Assembly (NCBI GenBank): GCA_025201865.1
Contig: MU602672.1
Location: 1-64,000 of the forward strand
Length of the DNA: 64,000 nucleotides
Direction: 5' to 3'
Origin: Ramicandelaber brevisporus
Taxonomy: Eukaryota; Kickxellomycota; Ramicandelaberales; Ramicandelaberaceae
Positions within the stretch are counted from its first letter, which is position 1. Each line of letters begins with the position of its first letter. Positions 50,933 to 60,904 of this stretch are shown in pieces. The translations under genes were made by a program, and so were the position numbers. The notes beneath the pieces are model-generated. The model was not told the origin of the DNA, did not search any database, and saw only the letters and a list, made by a program, of their open reading frames with translations.

Positions 50933-53437
50933 TTAGAAGTAAAGATTTGAGGTTGATGAATCCTGCTGAAAAGTGATTGGAGCCAGCAGCTGTGGATTAA
51001 TATCGCCCAGCAAAGGCATTGATGAATCTGTTCCAAACGGGCCAAATAGCTCTCCCAAACTATTCAGATCATTGTTGTTAGTGGTGGTAGTCGTAGTGGT
51101 GGCATTTGATGGATTGAGACCAATGTTACCAGTTTGCAGCAAATGTGGAGAGATGCTGGATGCAAATGAGGCGTGGCGAGGCTGGAATGGTGACAGCGAA
51201 GATGCCAGAGTGGACGATGCATTGAAGTTGTTCATGGTGCGGATTGGAGCACTGCGCGGTGGCGTTGGAATGGTGAAATCAGGTAAAGCTGACACGGAAT
51301 GATGAGGCAGCTGGAGATTTCTTCTTGACACATGATGTGAGTAACGACGAGGAGAGTTTGTGTGCAGAGCAGCCGTCGAGCTGTTGTCTTCATCATTATC
51401 TAAAGCTGACACGGAATGATGAGGCAGCTGGAGATTTCTTCTTGACACATGATGTGAGTAACGACGAGGAGAGTGTGTGTGCAGAGCAGCAGCCATCGAG
51501 CTGTTGTCTTCGTCATTACCAGCATCATCAGCATCTTCTTCTTCTTGCACTTGATCACCTTCGTCATCTTCATCAAATCCCTCCATGTTGTCAGAGTCAT
51601 CCATCGTAAATTGCTCTTCTCCCTCTTCTCCTTCTTCTTCATCATCATCAGAATCAGCAAGGTCTGGAACCACTGGAGCACTGCGTGACCGGCTACGAGT
51701 AACCTCTGATGAACGACGTTTACCACTCGCAGCCGCCTTCTTGCTTTGATTCTTCTGGCTACGGCGTGCTGACTTGATCGATACCACCAATGTGTCACTC
51801 TTGCGACGAGCTGTTGTGTTAGTGTAGGTATCCGGCTCAATCAGTCGATATCGATCGCGCAAGTTCTGACTGCTTCTCTTGCCCTCAAATCCAAGGTCAC
51901 TGTCGTTCATAATCGCGGTCCAGTTGTTCCCATGTCTCTGTACACCCAGGCGCAGCATTTTTTCTTCTTCCTTGGTAAACTGGTTGGCTGGCCGACGATC
52001 ATGCTTCACAAAGACCACGTTGGAGTCATACCACTTGTCAGCGTAATTCCCAGCAGACTTCTTCTTGGCCGCCATGTCCGTGCCCTTGGTCAGATCCTTG
52101 ATTTTCTCAGAAGACTTGCCAGACATTTCGTGGTACTTGTCGGGCCAGCGCGTGCGGAACTTGTCTTTGATGTCGGTGGGTGTGCGAGTTGGGTCAAAGC
52201 GCGATTTGAAGGCCGGATCGCGATGAATCATGGTCCAACGGCCGAAGCCATGCTTGAGAACACCTTCGAACACACAGTCAGTTTCATCCAGCGACCACTT
52301 TTTGGGTGAGCGGCGACCCTTCTTGACTCCATCGGCAGCAGTTGAAGTGGCAGAGGCGGCAGCAGCATTAGGCTTCTTTTTCTTCTTTTCGGATGCGATG
52401 GTTGTTGAACTGGTGTTGCTACCAATGGGACTGGCGACAGCTCTCTCTTGCTTGATTAGAGGAGCATCGACCCCAAAAGATACGGCAGGATTAAATGGCA
52501 TTGTGAGCATATCGCCACCAGTGAGTTCCAAATCGCCAACACCATTAGCAATAATCGGTGTGTGAGCCGGAGCAGTGACAGAGAGCCGACTACTGCCACC
52601 AGCACCACCAGTAAATGGAGTTCCAGGTAACGCGAGCACGTGGCTTGACGGCGTTGGAATCAAGGGGATCATTGGTAGTGGTGCAACGACAGACTGAGCT
52701 GAAAGAGTAACGGGTAGCTGTGGCAGAAACTGTTGTTGTTGTTGCTGATAAGGGGTGCCAGGGAACTGGAGAACTGGCGGCGTTCCAGCTGCTCTGGTAA
52801 GTAAGCTGAGTGAATTAATTAGCTGCTGGTACTGTTGTTGCTGTTGTTGCTGTTGCTGCTGCTGTTGCTGCTGGATATTTGGGAGCGGATGGAATAGTTG
52901 CTGTGGTGTGAACTGAAGCTGAGCTGCATACGGAGTCATCGACACATGGTACATTGGAGCTGGGCTGACACGAGACTCTGTGATAAGCTCGGCCGAGTGG
53001 CGACGAGAGCTTACATCCGGGAGATGAACAGCAGCGGCAGCGGCAGCAGTCAATGGGTCAATAAAGCCGGAGCCGGTGACAGCAGAAGCAATAGCAGCGG
53101 TGATATCAGCAGCAGTACTAGGCAACACACCAGTCGGAGGACGTAACATGACAGACGGAGGCGGCTGTAGTGGGTGTACACTATCCTTGCCAGAGAGTGG
53201 AATTGTGGCGATGTGCGGTGTAATTGGCGGGATGCTGCCTTGGCTGATGTTGGCACTGCGGTTTCGAAAGTTGGTGGGAAGCGGCGAAAGGCGATCAAAG
53301 GATTCAGAAGCAGCAGCAGGAAGGCCGCTTGCACTTGTACCGGACATCCTGCGGAGGAGATGGGAGCTGGATGATGAAGGACGGTCGTTGCCACACAGGA
53401 CAATCTTCTTGGATGAGATCTCTTTGACAACTGGCAT
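50933..53437 (-). CDS. PolyQ protein with two telobox-like Myb domains (Myb-2)
   Basis: 834 residues from ATG at 53437. The N-terminal half is disordered (polyQ near residue 195, polyA near 130). Myb domain 1 is at about residues 378-435 (KKWSLDETDCVFEGVLKHG, GRWTMI), and its third helix TPTDIKDKFRTRW matches the telobox signature VDLKDKWR. The segment AGNYADKWYDSNVVF follows, shared with Myb-1. Myb domain 2 begins near residue 485 (FTKEEEKMLRLGVQRHGNNW) with third helix SSQNLRDRYR. Then come a basic, Ser-rich region and a long acidic region (SDDDEEEGEEGEEQF). Two tandem Myb domains suit binding to double-stranded telomere-like repeats or to promoter teloboxes. It is a tandem paralog of Myb-1. 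The leader upstream is extraordinarily long and pyrimidine-rich. Confidence 0.82.
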   Translation of the reverse strand: MPVVKEISSKKIVLCGNDRPSSSSSHLLRRMSGTSASGLPAAASESFDRLSPLPTNFRNRSANISQGSIPPITPHIATIPLSGKDSVHPLQPPPSVMLRPPTGVLPSTAADITAAIASAVTGSGFIDPLTAAAAAAVHLPDVSSRRHSAELITESRVSPAPMYHVSMTPYAAQLQFTPQQLFHPLPNIQQQQQQQQQQQQQQYQQLINSLSLLTRAAGTPPVLQFPGTPYQQQQQQFLPQLPVTLSAQSVVAPLPMIPLIPTPSSHVLALPGTPFTGGAGGSSRLSVTAPAHTPIIANGVGDLELTGGDMLTMPFNPAVSFGVDAPLIKQERAVASPIGSNTSSTTIASEKKKKKPNAAAASATSTAADGVKKGRRSPKKWSLDETDCVFEGVLKHGFGRWTMIHRDPAFKSRFDPTRTPTDIKDKFRTRWPDKYHEMSGKSSEKIKDLTKGTDMAAKKKSAGNYADKWYDSNVVFVKHDRRPANQFTKEEEKMLRLGVQRHGNNWTAIMNDSDLGFEGKRSSQNLRDRYRLIEPDTYTNTTARRKSDTLVVSIKSARRSQKNQSKKAAASGKRRSSEVTRSRSRSAPVVPDLADSDDDEEEGEEGEEQFTMDDSDNMEGFDEDDEGDQVQEEEDADDAGNDEDNSSMAAALHTHSPRRYSHHVSRRNLQLPHHSVSALDNDEDNSSTAALHTNSPRRYSHHVSRRNLQLPHHSVSALPDFTIPTPPRSAPIRTMNNFNASSTLASSLSPFQPRHASFASSISPHLLQTGNIGLNPSNATTTTTTTNNNDLNSLGELFGPFGTDSSMPLLGDINPQLLAPITFQQDSSTSNLYF
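51284..51517. repeat. In-frame tandem duplication of 117 bp in Myb-2
   Basis: Units 51284-51400 and 51401-51517 are near-identical, with a few substitutions and a small indel. In protein they give two copies of a segment containing SPRRYSHHVSRRNLQLPHHS. Thirty-nine codons per unit leave the frame open. It could be real or a merged second haplotype. Confidence 0.85.
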
Positions 53438-54458
53438 GCTAGATAAATAAATACTAATGGTGATGATGGCGATAATAATAACAATAATGACAATGATAAT
53501 GGTAAAGAGTGTTTGGATATGCGATAATGATGATGGCGAGGATGAGGTTGACGAAAGAAGCCAAGGCGAAAGTGAAAGCGTGTGTGTGTGTTTGTGTAAA
53601 CAAAGAGGTTCGTCAATTGGTCTTTTGCGAATATGCTGTCCTTTTCTTGCAAAGGCAAAGAAGCAACTTTGTTTCGACAGTCAAAGACGGTTATCAAATA
53701 GGAAAGTGTGGACTGCAATGCAAGCGTGAATGAGAGCGACTCGAGAGAGAGAAAAAAAGAGAGCGGGAGGAAACAGTGGCACGGCAGTGGTAGTGATGGC
53801 GGTGAGGCGATTGCGAGGAGTAGGCAAATAACTGGACTGGGTGCAGTCGTGAACACGCGCTCTTTCTTTGCACACAATGGAGCACCTCCCGGTTGACTGG
53901 TAAAAAGCAAAGCGAAGCAAAGCAAAGCACAGCGAAAGGTGAAGAGAGGCAAAGAACGAGTTCTTTGATTGTACTTTGGCGTGAGAGGCAAACACACAAT
54001 CGCGGGCAGCAAATAAAAGAGATGTCAGGAGGCTATGTAGCTGGTGTAGACAGCCTTGAAATCGGTTGCGTGTAGTATGGCTGTGGCGTGTATATGAATG
54101 TGTGGTGCTGGTGATGACGAGGGTAGCAAACACACAACGGGCAGGAGCACTCCGAATTGGGAATGTGATATAATATATAATTACAAAAGTAGCTTGATGA
54201 GTAAGAGGGATACTAATAAGGCTAACAAACAGGAGTATGTGAAAAAGAATCTGGATATGAATTGAGTCCGGTGCCACGGTGAAGGCGGCTAATGTGGGAA
54301 CTCTTTCTTCCCGCTACAAAGGCACAAAGAAAGTGAGCGCGGAGTAAGGAGAGAGGGTGGTGTTTCGGACTGGTTTGGAGTAACTGGAGGCTTTACCCCG
54401 AGCTGTGGAGTAGCGGGTGAGTGGGATTGTGTATCGAGAGGATGGGCTAAAAATACTA

Positions 54459-54506
54459 CAAAAGAGCAAAAGAGCAAAAGAGCAAAAGAGCACAAAAGCA
54501 CAAAAG
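54459..54506 (+). repeat. AAAAGAGC octanucleotide repeat
   Basis: About five units of AAAAGAGC/AAAAGCAC inside the strand-asymmetric region. Confidence 0.8.
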
Positions 54507-55700
54507 ATGGATGTGAATATGAATGCAAGTCGGTCTCTGTGGCTGCAATATCTAAAATGCGTTTGATGAATTTGAGTGACAGTGGTATTTGAGGGCCGTA
54601 GGTGCAGTTAACAGAAGATTTTGTGAACCTGCAATGAAGGTGGTGACAATGGTAGTGGTAGTGGTAGTGGTAGTGGATACTGTGTGATGATTTGATGATG
54701 TGATCAGCAATGCAGCTCACAGTGATGGCAGTCTGGCTGGTGATTGCGATGTTTGTCTGGCTGGTTGGTTGGGGGGAGGAGGGATAAGTTGAAGTGAAAG
54801 TGGAGACAACCACACGCACACAAACTGGATAAATGACTGGGAGAGGGAGAGAGTGGAGCAGGAGTGAGTAGGTGCGTAAAAGTATGTGCACTGGTGAGAG
54901 TGTGATGAAGCAGCAACAGCAACAGCAGCAACAACAGCGGCAACAACGGCAGTAACAAAAAGGAACTTGACTGTTTGTGGAGTAAAAGATAAAAAAAACA
55001 AAGTTGAGCGCTTTGGAGTAAACCAAAGATGAGGCGGTGGTGCAAGTCCAGTTGAGTCAGTCGATCAAAAGACAAAACAACCAGTCGGGGGGGCACGTAC
55101 TTGCAACAACAGGCAGACAACGCTTGATTGATGCAATGACAGTCGGAGAGGGAGGTGAATATTTCTCTAAAGGCACGAAAGGAATAGAGTGGAATGGCGT
55201 GGGTAACAAGCCTCGTTTTTTTTTTGTCGATGTTGTAAAAATAGCACCTTAAATCAGTGCACGCGGGAAGGAAAATGGAATGTGACCTCAAGATTGTTTG
55301 ATCCAGTAGCAGTGGTGGTGGTGGTAATGGTGCCAGCAGTAGCGATAGTAGCGATGGTGGTGGTATGAGATCAAAAAAAAAAACAAGAGTGGAGTTGGAG
55401 GAAATACACACTCGAGAAAAAAAATATATACAATCGCGAAAGGATTGTCGAGACGGTAGAGCAGGTAGAGTCACAAAAGGATGTTACAGTGCAGTAGCAG
55501 CAGGTGCGAAACCATGGGGGCAGTGTGTAAGATAGATAATCGGTCGAGAGCGGAAGTGCATTCCACACAGAGGCAAGCGCACGCGCAAAGGTTGAATTGC
55601 AAGTTGCAGAGAAGAGTCACACAAGAGGCATACACAGAGAAGAGAAGAAATAAAAAAACAAGCATGTCAGTATTCACGTATTCAAAAAGAGAGAGGGGGA

Positions 55701-55738
55701 GTGTATGTGTGTGTGTGTGTGTGTGTGTAAGTGTGTGT
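55701..55738 (+). repeat. GT microsatellite
   Basis: GT repeats with two interruptions within the strand-asymmetric region. Confidence 0.85.
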
Positions 55739-55934
55739 TCATACTATCCGATCAAGAGTGTGGCGGAAGGAACTTTGTCAATAGCGAAAGGTAAGTCAAA
55801 AAAAAAAGCCGCATTGTAGTACAGGCGAGAGTCCGAAAACAGTCTTGCCTAGACTGGCAGGCAGTGTAGAATAAATTGTGAATGGCGGATGCAATATATT
55901 GTATGTACACAAGGAGCGCGAAAGGCGCGAAAGC

Positions 55935-55992
55935 AGCGGCAGCAGCAGAGGCAGAGGCAGAGGCAGTGGCAGTGGCAGTGGCAGTGGCAGTG
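55935..55992 (+). repeat. GGCAGA/GGCAGT hexanucleotide repeat
   Basis: About nine units: first GCAGCG-type, then GGCAGA, then GGCAGT. Within the strand-asymmetric region. Confidence 0.85.
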
Positions 55993-56688
55993 AAACGCAC
56001 GCAAGGTACAAGGGAAGCGGCTGAGTCGATGCGAGCAGAGAGGAATGGAGAGGAATGGAGAGGAAGTGGTGGCGCGAAGTGATCGGTGTGATCAATACAG
56101 CTCTCAATTCAGTCTGCCCAGCTCTCGCAGCCAGCGCAGTATGGAGAGGAATGACGTACGTACACTGAACCTGAAGTAAAAACGAGGCGAACCAACTGAA
56201 AGATGATAATAATAGTAAAAGTAATAATTTGTGGATTTGAGCAGGTGTAGAGAGTGGAAGAAGTTGATGGCGTCTTGGTTCGGGGTAGGTCAGAACAGAA
56301 GTTCGGCGTCGGATAGTAAGTACAGTCAGAGAACGTGAACAGCGGTGCGGGTGCGGATTCATACTTATTATTATTGCTGTTTTTTTTCCTTTGGGACGTG
56401 CACGCGAGCATTCAGATATATACAAAATTGGACAAGTGGACGAAAAGAGAAAGAACACAAACCGAAAGAGAGAGAGAGAGAGAATGTGCGACGGCAAATA
56501 GTGATGTACGTACACTGGTATGGAAGACGGAATAGCGCCTTGTGTGTGTGACAAAGCAGCTAATACAGCTGAGGAGTCGGAGGAGGCTGATCCAATTCGG
56601 CCCAAAGAAAGAGCAGAAGCCGTGTAGTAATGACGACAGTCAAATGACTCGAAGTGGGTGTATTGAGACGTTGTTGTTCGTGCGTTTA

Positions 56689-56692
<4 letters not shown>

Positions 56693-56734
<42 letters not shown>
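56693..56734 (+). repeat. TG microsatellite
   Basis: About 18 TG units followed by TATG repeats within the strand-asymmetric region. Confidence 0.85.
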
Positions 56735-56742
<8 letters not shown>

Positions 56743-57157
56743 GATATGTAGATGAGGATGAATGATATGAAGTGGATAAAGTTGACTGAAGTGAAGTATG
56801 ATATATGAAAGCTAGAGACTGGAGTTGCTGATGAGAATGAAACAAACAAAAAAAAACGAGGCTGCGAGGCTTATCTACATATTGTTGACAGTTGAGAGTA
56901 GTTGTGAATACACAAAGTAAAAATAAAAACGGGGCTTTTTTATGTCAACTGCAGGCACGCAGGTGTGTCAAAGAGCGCGTGTGTATATACCAGAGTAAAC
57001 AAAAAAAACAAAAAAGAGTAAGAGTAAAAGAATAAGAAAGACAGAAAAAGGAACAGAAAGGAACAGACTTCGTTGATACGAGACTCGTTGTTGAGTCAAA
57101 CAACGGGAAGAACAAAATGAAAGAATAATCTACAGAGAATGAACGAGTGAGCGGAGA

Positions 57158-57187
57158 AGGGTTAGGGTTGTTTTTTAGAAACCCTAG
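57158..57187. promoter_or_regulatory. Inverted pair of telomere-repeat (telobox) motifs
   Basis: AGGGTTAGGGTT at 57158-57169 (nearly two TTAGGG units) faces AAACCCTAG at 57179-57187, nine bases away. The pair lies where the strand bias switches from minus-sense pyrimidine-rich to plus-sense pyrimidine-rich, so it probably sits in the core promoter shared by Myb-2 and the Cys-rich protein gene. Binding by a telobox Myb factor, possibly Myb-2 itself, is an inference. Confidence 0.5.
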
Positions 57188-57703
57188 TCCGACGCTGATC
57201 AGTGTACATCAGTGTGACAACCGGAAAAAGTTAACCACAGGAGTGTTGGTGAGGATGTCTCTAAGTTAGAACTACTCTGTGTACTATTGAGCGCTTTACA
57301 TTTCATCTGGAGAGTGCGTAAAAATAGATTAGAAAATGGCTATGACGTACACTCCTTTTTGGTATTATCGTAAAGGGACCACGTTCACCATTACTTCCGC
57401 CGTATTGTTCTCCTCTCTCTTCTCCTTACTTCTTTTTTTGGCTGCTGTTGTTGTTGTTGCTATTGTTGCTCATCCTAACACGCGGTATGGATCGTGCCTT
57501 TTTCTGACACTTCCATTCCATTCACTATTGACACCGATACCACTGTTACTACTACTACGATTACACAACATTCGTTCTTCTTTTTTTTTTACTGCTACAC
57601 ATTAATCAACTGTTACACAAACACAAGGTGCATAATCCAATTTGGACATTTCGTTCACCCCAACGTGTCTTCTTCAGAGAGAGAGAGAGATAAAAAAGAC
57701 AAG
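57188..57703 (+). other. Leader of the Cys-rich surface-protein gene
   Basis: Becomes pyrimidine-rich on the plus strand from about 57,340, then a GA repeat (57677-57691) just before the start codon. Upstream open frames (from 57336 and 57494) are low complexity and are not supported as genes. Confidence 0.4.
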
Positions 57704-58741
57704 ATGGTGAAAGTATCGATGCCACGTTTACACTCATCTCTTTCACCATCATTTTGCCAACAGCGCCAGCGGCTATTGACGATATGGCTCACACTAGTGT
57801 GTTCAATTCTCTTTGGTCTGGGCACGATTACACGTGGTGCCACTGCTACTCCCACTTCCGCTGCCACGACTGATTCAGCCTTTGCTCAATCTCAATCTCA
57901 ATCGCCTTGGAACCCGGCTCCAAAGACAACCGTGACAGATTTGGTATCAACAACTTCCGAACACCAGCATCGCAGCAATGAGCTGCAGCGGAATCGTGGC
58001 TACCTACATCAGCAACAGAGACAAAAATTGCTGCCACCGGCTATTGACGACGGTGGCCGAATTGTCCGAATGAGTCCGGACGATCGACGTCATTTATGCA
58101 GCGAAAACACAATGGCCTGTTTTACAACTTGCGGCGGCACAAGTCCGGCATTTACGGATATGGCATTCTGTGACTCAATCTCACTTGAATGGGGATGTCG
58201 ATGCACCAAGCAACAACAGCAACAACAACAGCAACAACAGCAACAACAGCAACAATCATCCACCACTGAACAAGCTCATGAAAAGAAGAAAAAGATGGTT
58301 CGATTAAAGGCGTGGGAGTGGCCAATCGCAATCCAGGAATGTCGATTTGGTAGAGACGAGTGTACGTCATCATGCGAGCATCGGCACGATGGTGATGGCG
58401 ATGGCAGTGGTAGTGGCAATAATCAGAAGATGAATCTGGCCGGGAAGGAACAATGTCACCAGCAGTGCGATGTCAAATTCAGATGTGGAACACCAGATGC
58501 TCCCAAGTCGAGACTGCGACTCAAACGACCACGCGAGAACATGCACAGTGCCAGCCCTACGTCATCATCAGGAGCAGTAAAACGGAGTACGGCTTCGGCA
58601 GTGCGTACGCGTCTAGCCGATGAACCACTCAACAAGTTGCTCAATAAAGACTTCAGTAACCATCACAACGTGGCTAATGTTTACATTCTGACGACCATCG
58701 TAACTGGTGTACTCATTCTTGCCACCACTCTTGTACTATAG
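57704..58741 (+). CDS. Secreted or surface Cys-rich protein with C-terminal hydrophobic anchor
   Basis: 345 residues from ATG at 57704. Residues about 22-45 are a signal peptide or signal-anchor (LTIWLTLVCSILFGLGTI). After a Ser/Thr/Gln-rich spacer comes a Cys-rich domain with about twelve cysteines (CSENTMACFTTCGG, EWGCRC, IQECRFGRDECTSSC, EQCHQQCDVKFRCG), split by a polyQ insertion after GCRC. The chain ends in a hydrophobic stretch (YILTTIVTGVLILATTLVL) with no basic tail, the form of a GPI-attachment signal. The cysteine pattern resembles the fungal DUF7707-type domain of GPI-anchored wall proteins. It converges with the I9-inhibitor gene. Confidence 0.75.
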   Translation: MVKVSMPRLHSSLSPSFCQQRQRLLTIWLTLVCSILFGLGTITRGATATPTSAATTDSAFAQSQSQSPWNPAPKTTVTDLVSTTSEHQHRSNELQRNRGYLHQQQRQKLLPPAIDDGGRIVRMSPDDRRHLCSENTMACFTTCGGTSPAFTDMAFCDSISLEWGCRCTKQQQQQQQQQQQQQQQSSTTEQAHEKKKKMVRLKAWEWPIAIQECRFGRDECTSSCEHRHDGDGDGSGSGNNQKMNLAGKEQCHQQCDVKFRCGTPDAPKSRLRLKRPRENMHSASPTSSSGAVKRSTASAVRTRLADEPLNKLLNKDFSNHHNVANVYILTTIVTGVLILATTLVL

Positions 58742-58887
58742 TATCTCATTCTAATCAATCTCCTAATCAATCTCTTGCTAATATACTTGCAAAAGCACAA
58801 ATGTCATCAATCAAACAGTTGGAATCAATTTCAAAAGGATAAAGATAAAAAAAATGATAAAGAAATAAATTATACATTACTCAGCAC

Positions 58888-59322
58888 TTAGTTGTTAATG
58901 GACACAATGCCATCTGGCTCAATCGTCGACACGTGCTCATTAACACTCAAGGTATTGAACGAGTCCGACGGCAATGCCGCGGCAAATCCCTTGATGATGC
59001 TGTAGCGAGCCTTAATCTTGCCATTCTGCGACTCAATCTGCTTGACAGCATCGTCAATCACCTTGTCCTCAGTGTCAGGCTTGAACATGACAATGAAGTT
59101 GTTAGTGCCGGCATAGCTGGCAGTCTTTGTGTTGGAAGCCTTGTTGGCAGATTCCGATGTGGTGGACTGACCAATGTTACCGCTGCCTGTATTCGGGGAA
59201 GAAATTTGGACGCGGCCAGTATCGGGTGAGATGCGAAAGGAACGAGCCAGAGCAAACGCAGTGCCAGCAGTGCCAGAGCGGTTGAGGACACCAGAAGCAG
59301 CCAAGAGTACCGTTGATATCAC
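58888..59322 (-). CDS. Peptidase inhibitor I9-domain protein, 5' end unresolved
   Basis: The conserved part (about 58888-59110) reads NFIVMFKPDTEDKVIDDAV, GKIKARYSIIKGFAAALP and VSTIEPDGIVS, the inhibitor I9 fold found in subtilisin propeptides and in the stand-alone yeast proteinase B inhibitor Pbi2. There is no subtilase domain, so it is a free inhibitor or chaperone-like protein. The frame has no in-frame ATG upstream of the domain: it opens at 59322 after a TAA with GTG as first possible codon. The preceding residues (VLLAASGVLNRSG, FALARSFRIS) look like an organelle-targeting or signal segment. The start therefore lies in an upstream exon; GGATTAAG on the sense strand (ending near 59340) is a possible acceptor. 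Confidence 0.75.
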   Translation of the reverse strand: MISTVLLAASGVLNRSGTAGTAFALARSFRISPDTGRVQISSPNTGSGNIGQSTTSESANKASNTKTASYAGTNNFIVMFKPDTEDKVIDDAVKQIESQNGKIKARYSIIKGFAAALPSDSFNTLSVNEHVSTIEPDGIVSINN

Positions 59323-59996
59323 AGAAGTGGAAACACGAACTTAATCCAGCATACGCAGCACGGCATAAGCGGAAGAAACAATGACGGTACAAAGAGTAAG
59401 TAGAGGGGAAAAAAAAGACAGAGAAAGAAAGAGATAGATGAAGTCAGTAACGAGGTGCTGTAAGAGTCATCTTCGGTGATGAAGAAGGCTAGAACCATTC
59501 CTGTCTGGTGCCAGTTACTACGGCGAGCTGCGTTAACGTACCCATGTCTGTGTCTTTGTGTGTCTTTGTGTGTATACTTTCTAGATGCAGATGCTGACTA
59601 TCCAACAACAACAAAAGAAAAGAAAAGAAAAAGGAGTGAAGTGGAATGAAGTGAAGCGGAGGTGAAGTGAGGTGATGTACAGGATGTGCCGGATGAGGAA
59701 GCTCGCGGTTGAGGGTTAAGTAGCAGCTCCGCGACAGCACGCGCGACGTGCCAAGAACTATTCCTGTCTCTCGCAACATCCACGCAACTTTGACGTTTTG
59801 CACTCACTCACTCACTTATTGCATGGCTGAACCACGCGGATTTCAAAAACGGAGAGACCCATCATTCGCCATCTCCACATTGGTTGTGCGCCATTAATTA
59901 GCTGTGTTCACAAAAAACAGTATTTAAAAAGGGGAAAGTAATCATCAGCGCAAAGGGTAAATATAACACTTATAATAGACATTAAATCATTCTTGA
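59323..59996 (-). other. Upstream region of the I9 gene and 3' flank of the 59997 gene
   Basis: Pyrimidine-rich on the minus strand, with a TCTTTGTGTG repeat on the plus strand (59553-59575) and AAAGAA runs. It probably holds the missing first exon of the I9 gene. No other gene seen. Confidence 0.4.
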
Positions 59997-60873
59997 TCAT
60001 TCATCGTCTTCCTCTTCTTCTTCGTCATCATCATCTTCATTTTCTTCATCGGTTTCATCAACATAGTAGAATAGGTTGCCATTCTCATCCATGTACAAAT
60101 CAACATACTCTTCATCTTCGCCTTCACCCTCACCTTCTTCGTCCTCACCATCTTCATCGTCGTCATCTTCATCGTCGTCATCTTCATCTTCTTCATCCTC
60201 ATCATCATCCTCTTCTTCATCTCCTTCCTCGTCGGACTCATAATCTTCCTCTTCTTCGTCATCATAATCAGATTCCTCGCTATATTCATCTTCGTCGGAC
60301 TCATCACTCAATGCTGTTGCAGGAATTGAACGAGACGTTGATGGCTGTGTCTTTACTGCACTCATAATTGGAGAATGGCCATTCATTGCTTCCATGATGC
60401 TGTCATCTTCGAATGAACCATCTGGAGTTCCATGTTCAATGCTATCACCGTCGTCAGAGTCATCCTCCTCATCATCTTCATCATCTTCATCCTCATCTGA
60501 AGTGTCTGGTTGGCCTGCAAAACGGACACTCATTGTACTGCGCGTACTCATTCCAGATGACAATAGTACACCCTTTGATGGACGACGCATCTGCATCGAC
60601 ATTTTGAACTCATCCAGAGGAGTCGGCGACTTGGTTGACAGAGAATTGAAGCTGGTGTTGATGACAGAGTCGTTGGTGGCAGCATGCACAAGCACTGGAG
60701 GTGAGGGAGATGGCTTGCTAGCTGAGCGAGCAGTTGGAACAGGCGTATCATCGGCAATAACAGAAGAGGAACTGCCCAGACTTGGCGATTCAGACGAGAG
60801 CTCAAGTGATATGTCCTCGACCACAGATGCATCTTCATTCTCCACCAATGACAATGACAATGATGATACCGGT

Positions 60874-60904
<31 letters not shown>

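Larger units (their letters stand above)
53438..57157 (-). other. 3.7-kb strand-asymmetric region, probable long leader of Myb-2
   Basis: The minus strand is pyrimidine-rich almost throughout, so stop codons are rare and several long but meaningless frames appear on it (for example 53050-54012 and 55796-56845; their products are only Ser, Leu, Phe, Pro, His and Cys). I see no protein gene. Sense-strand pyrimidine richness is the signature of leaders in this window, so this is probably the 5' UTR and intron region of Myb-2. TTGCAG-type acceptors on the minus strand occur near 53715, 54543 and 54626. A non-coding RNA is possible. Confidence 0.45.

Noticed and set aside
53050-54012. Long minus-strand open frame upstream of Myb-2
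   Set aside because: Composition is only Ser/Leu/Phe/Pro/Cys, as expected from pyrimidine-rich DNA with few stops; it overlaps the Myb-2 start in another frame and has no domain.
55796-56845. 349-codon minus-strand frame with His/Thr repeats
   Set aside because: It is produced by a TG microsatellite and CT-rich DNA; no plausible start or domain.
57158-57187. Internal telomere fragment marking a chromosome-fusion site
   Set aside because: Only about two TTAGGG units in inverted orientation; too short, and it fits a promoter telobox better.
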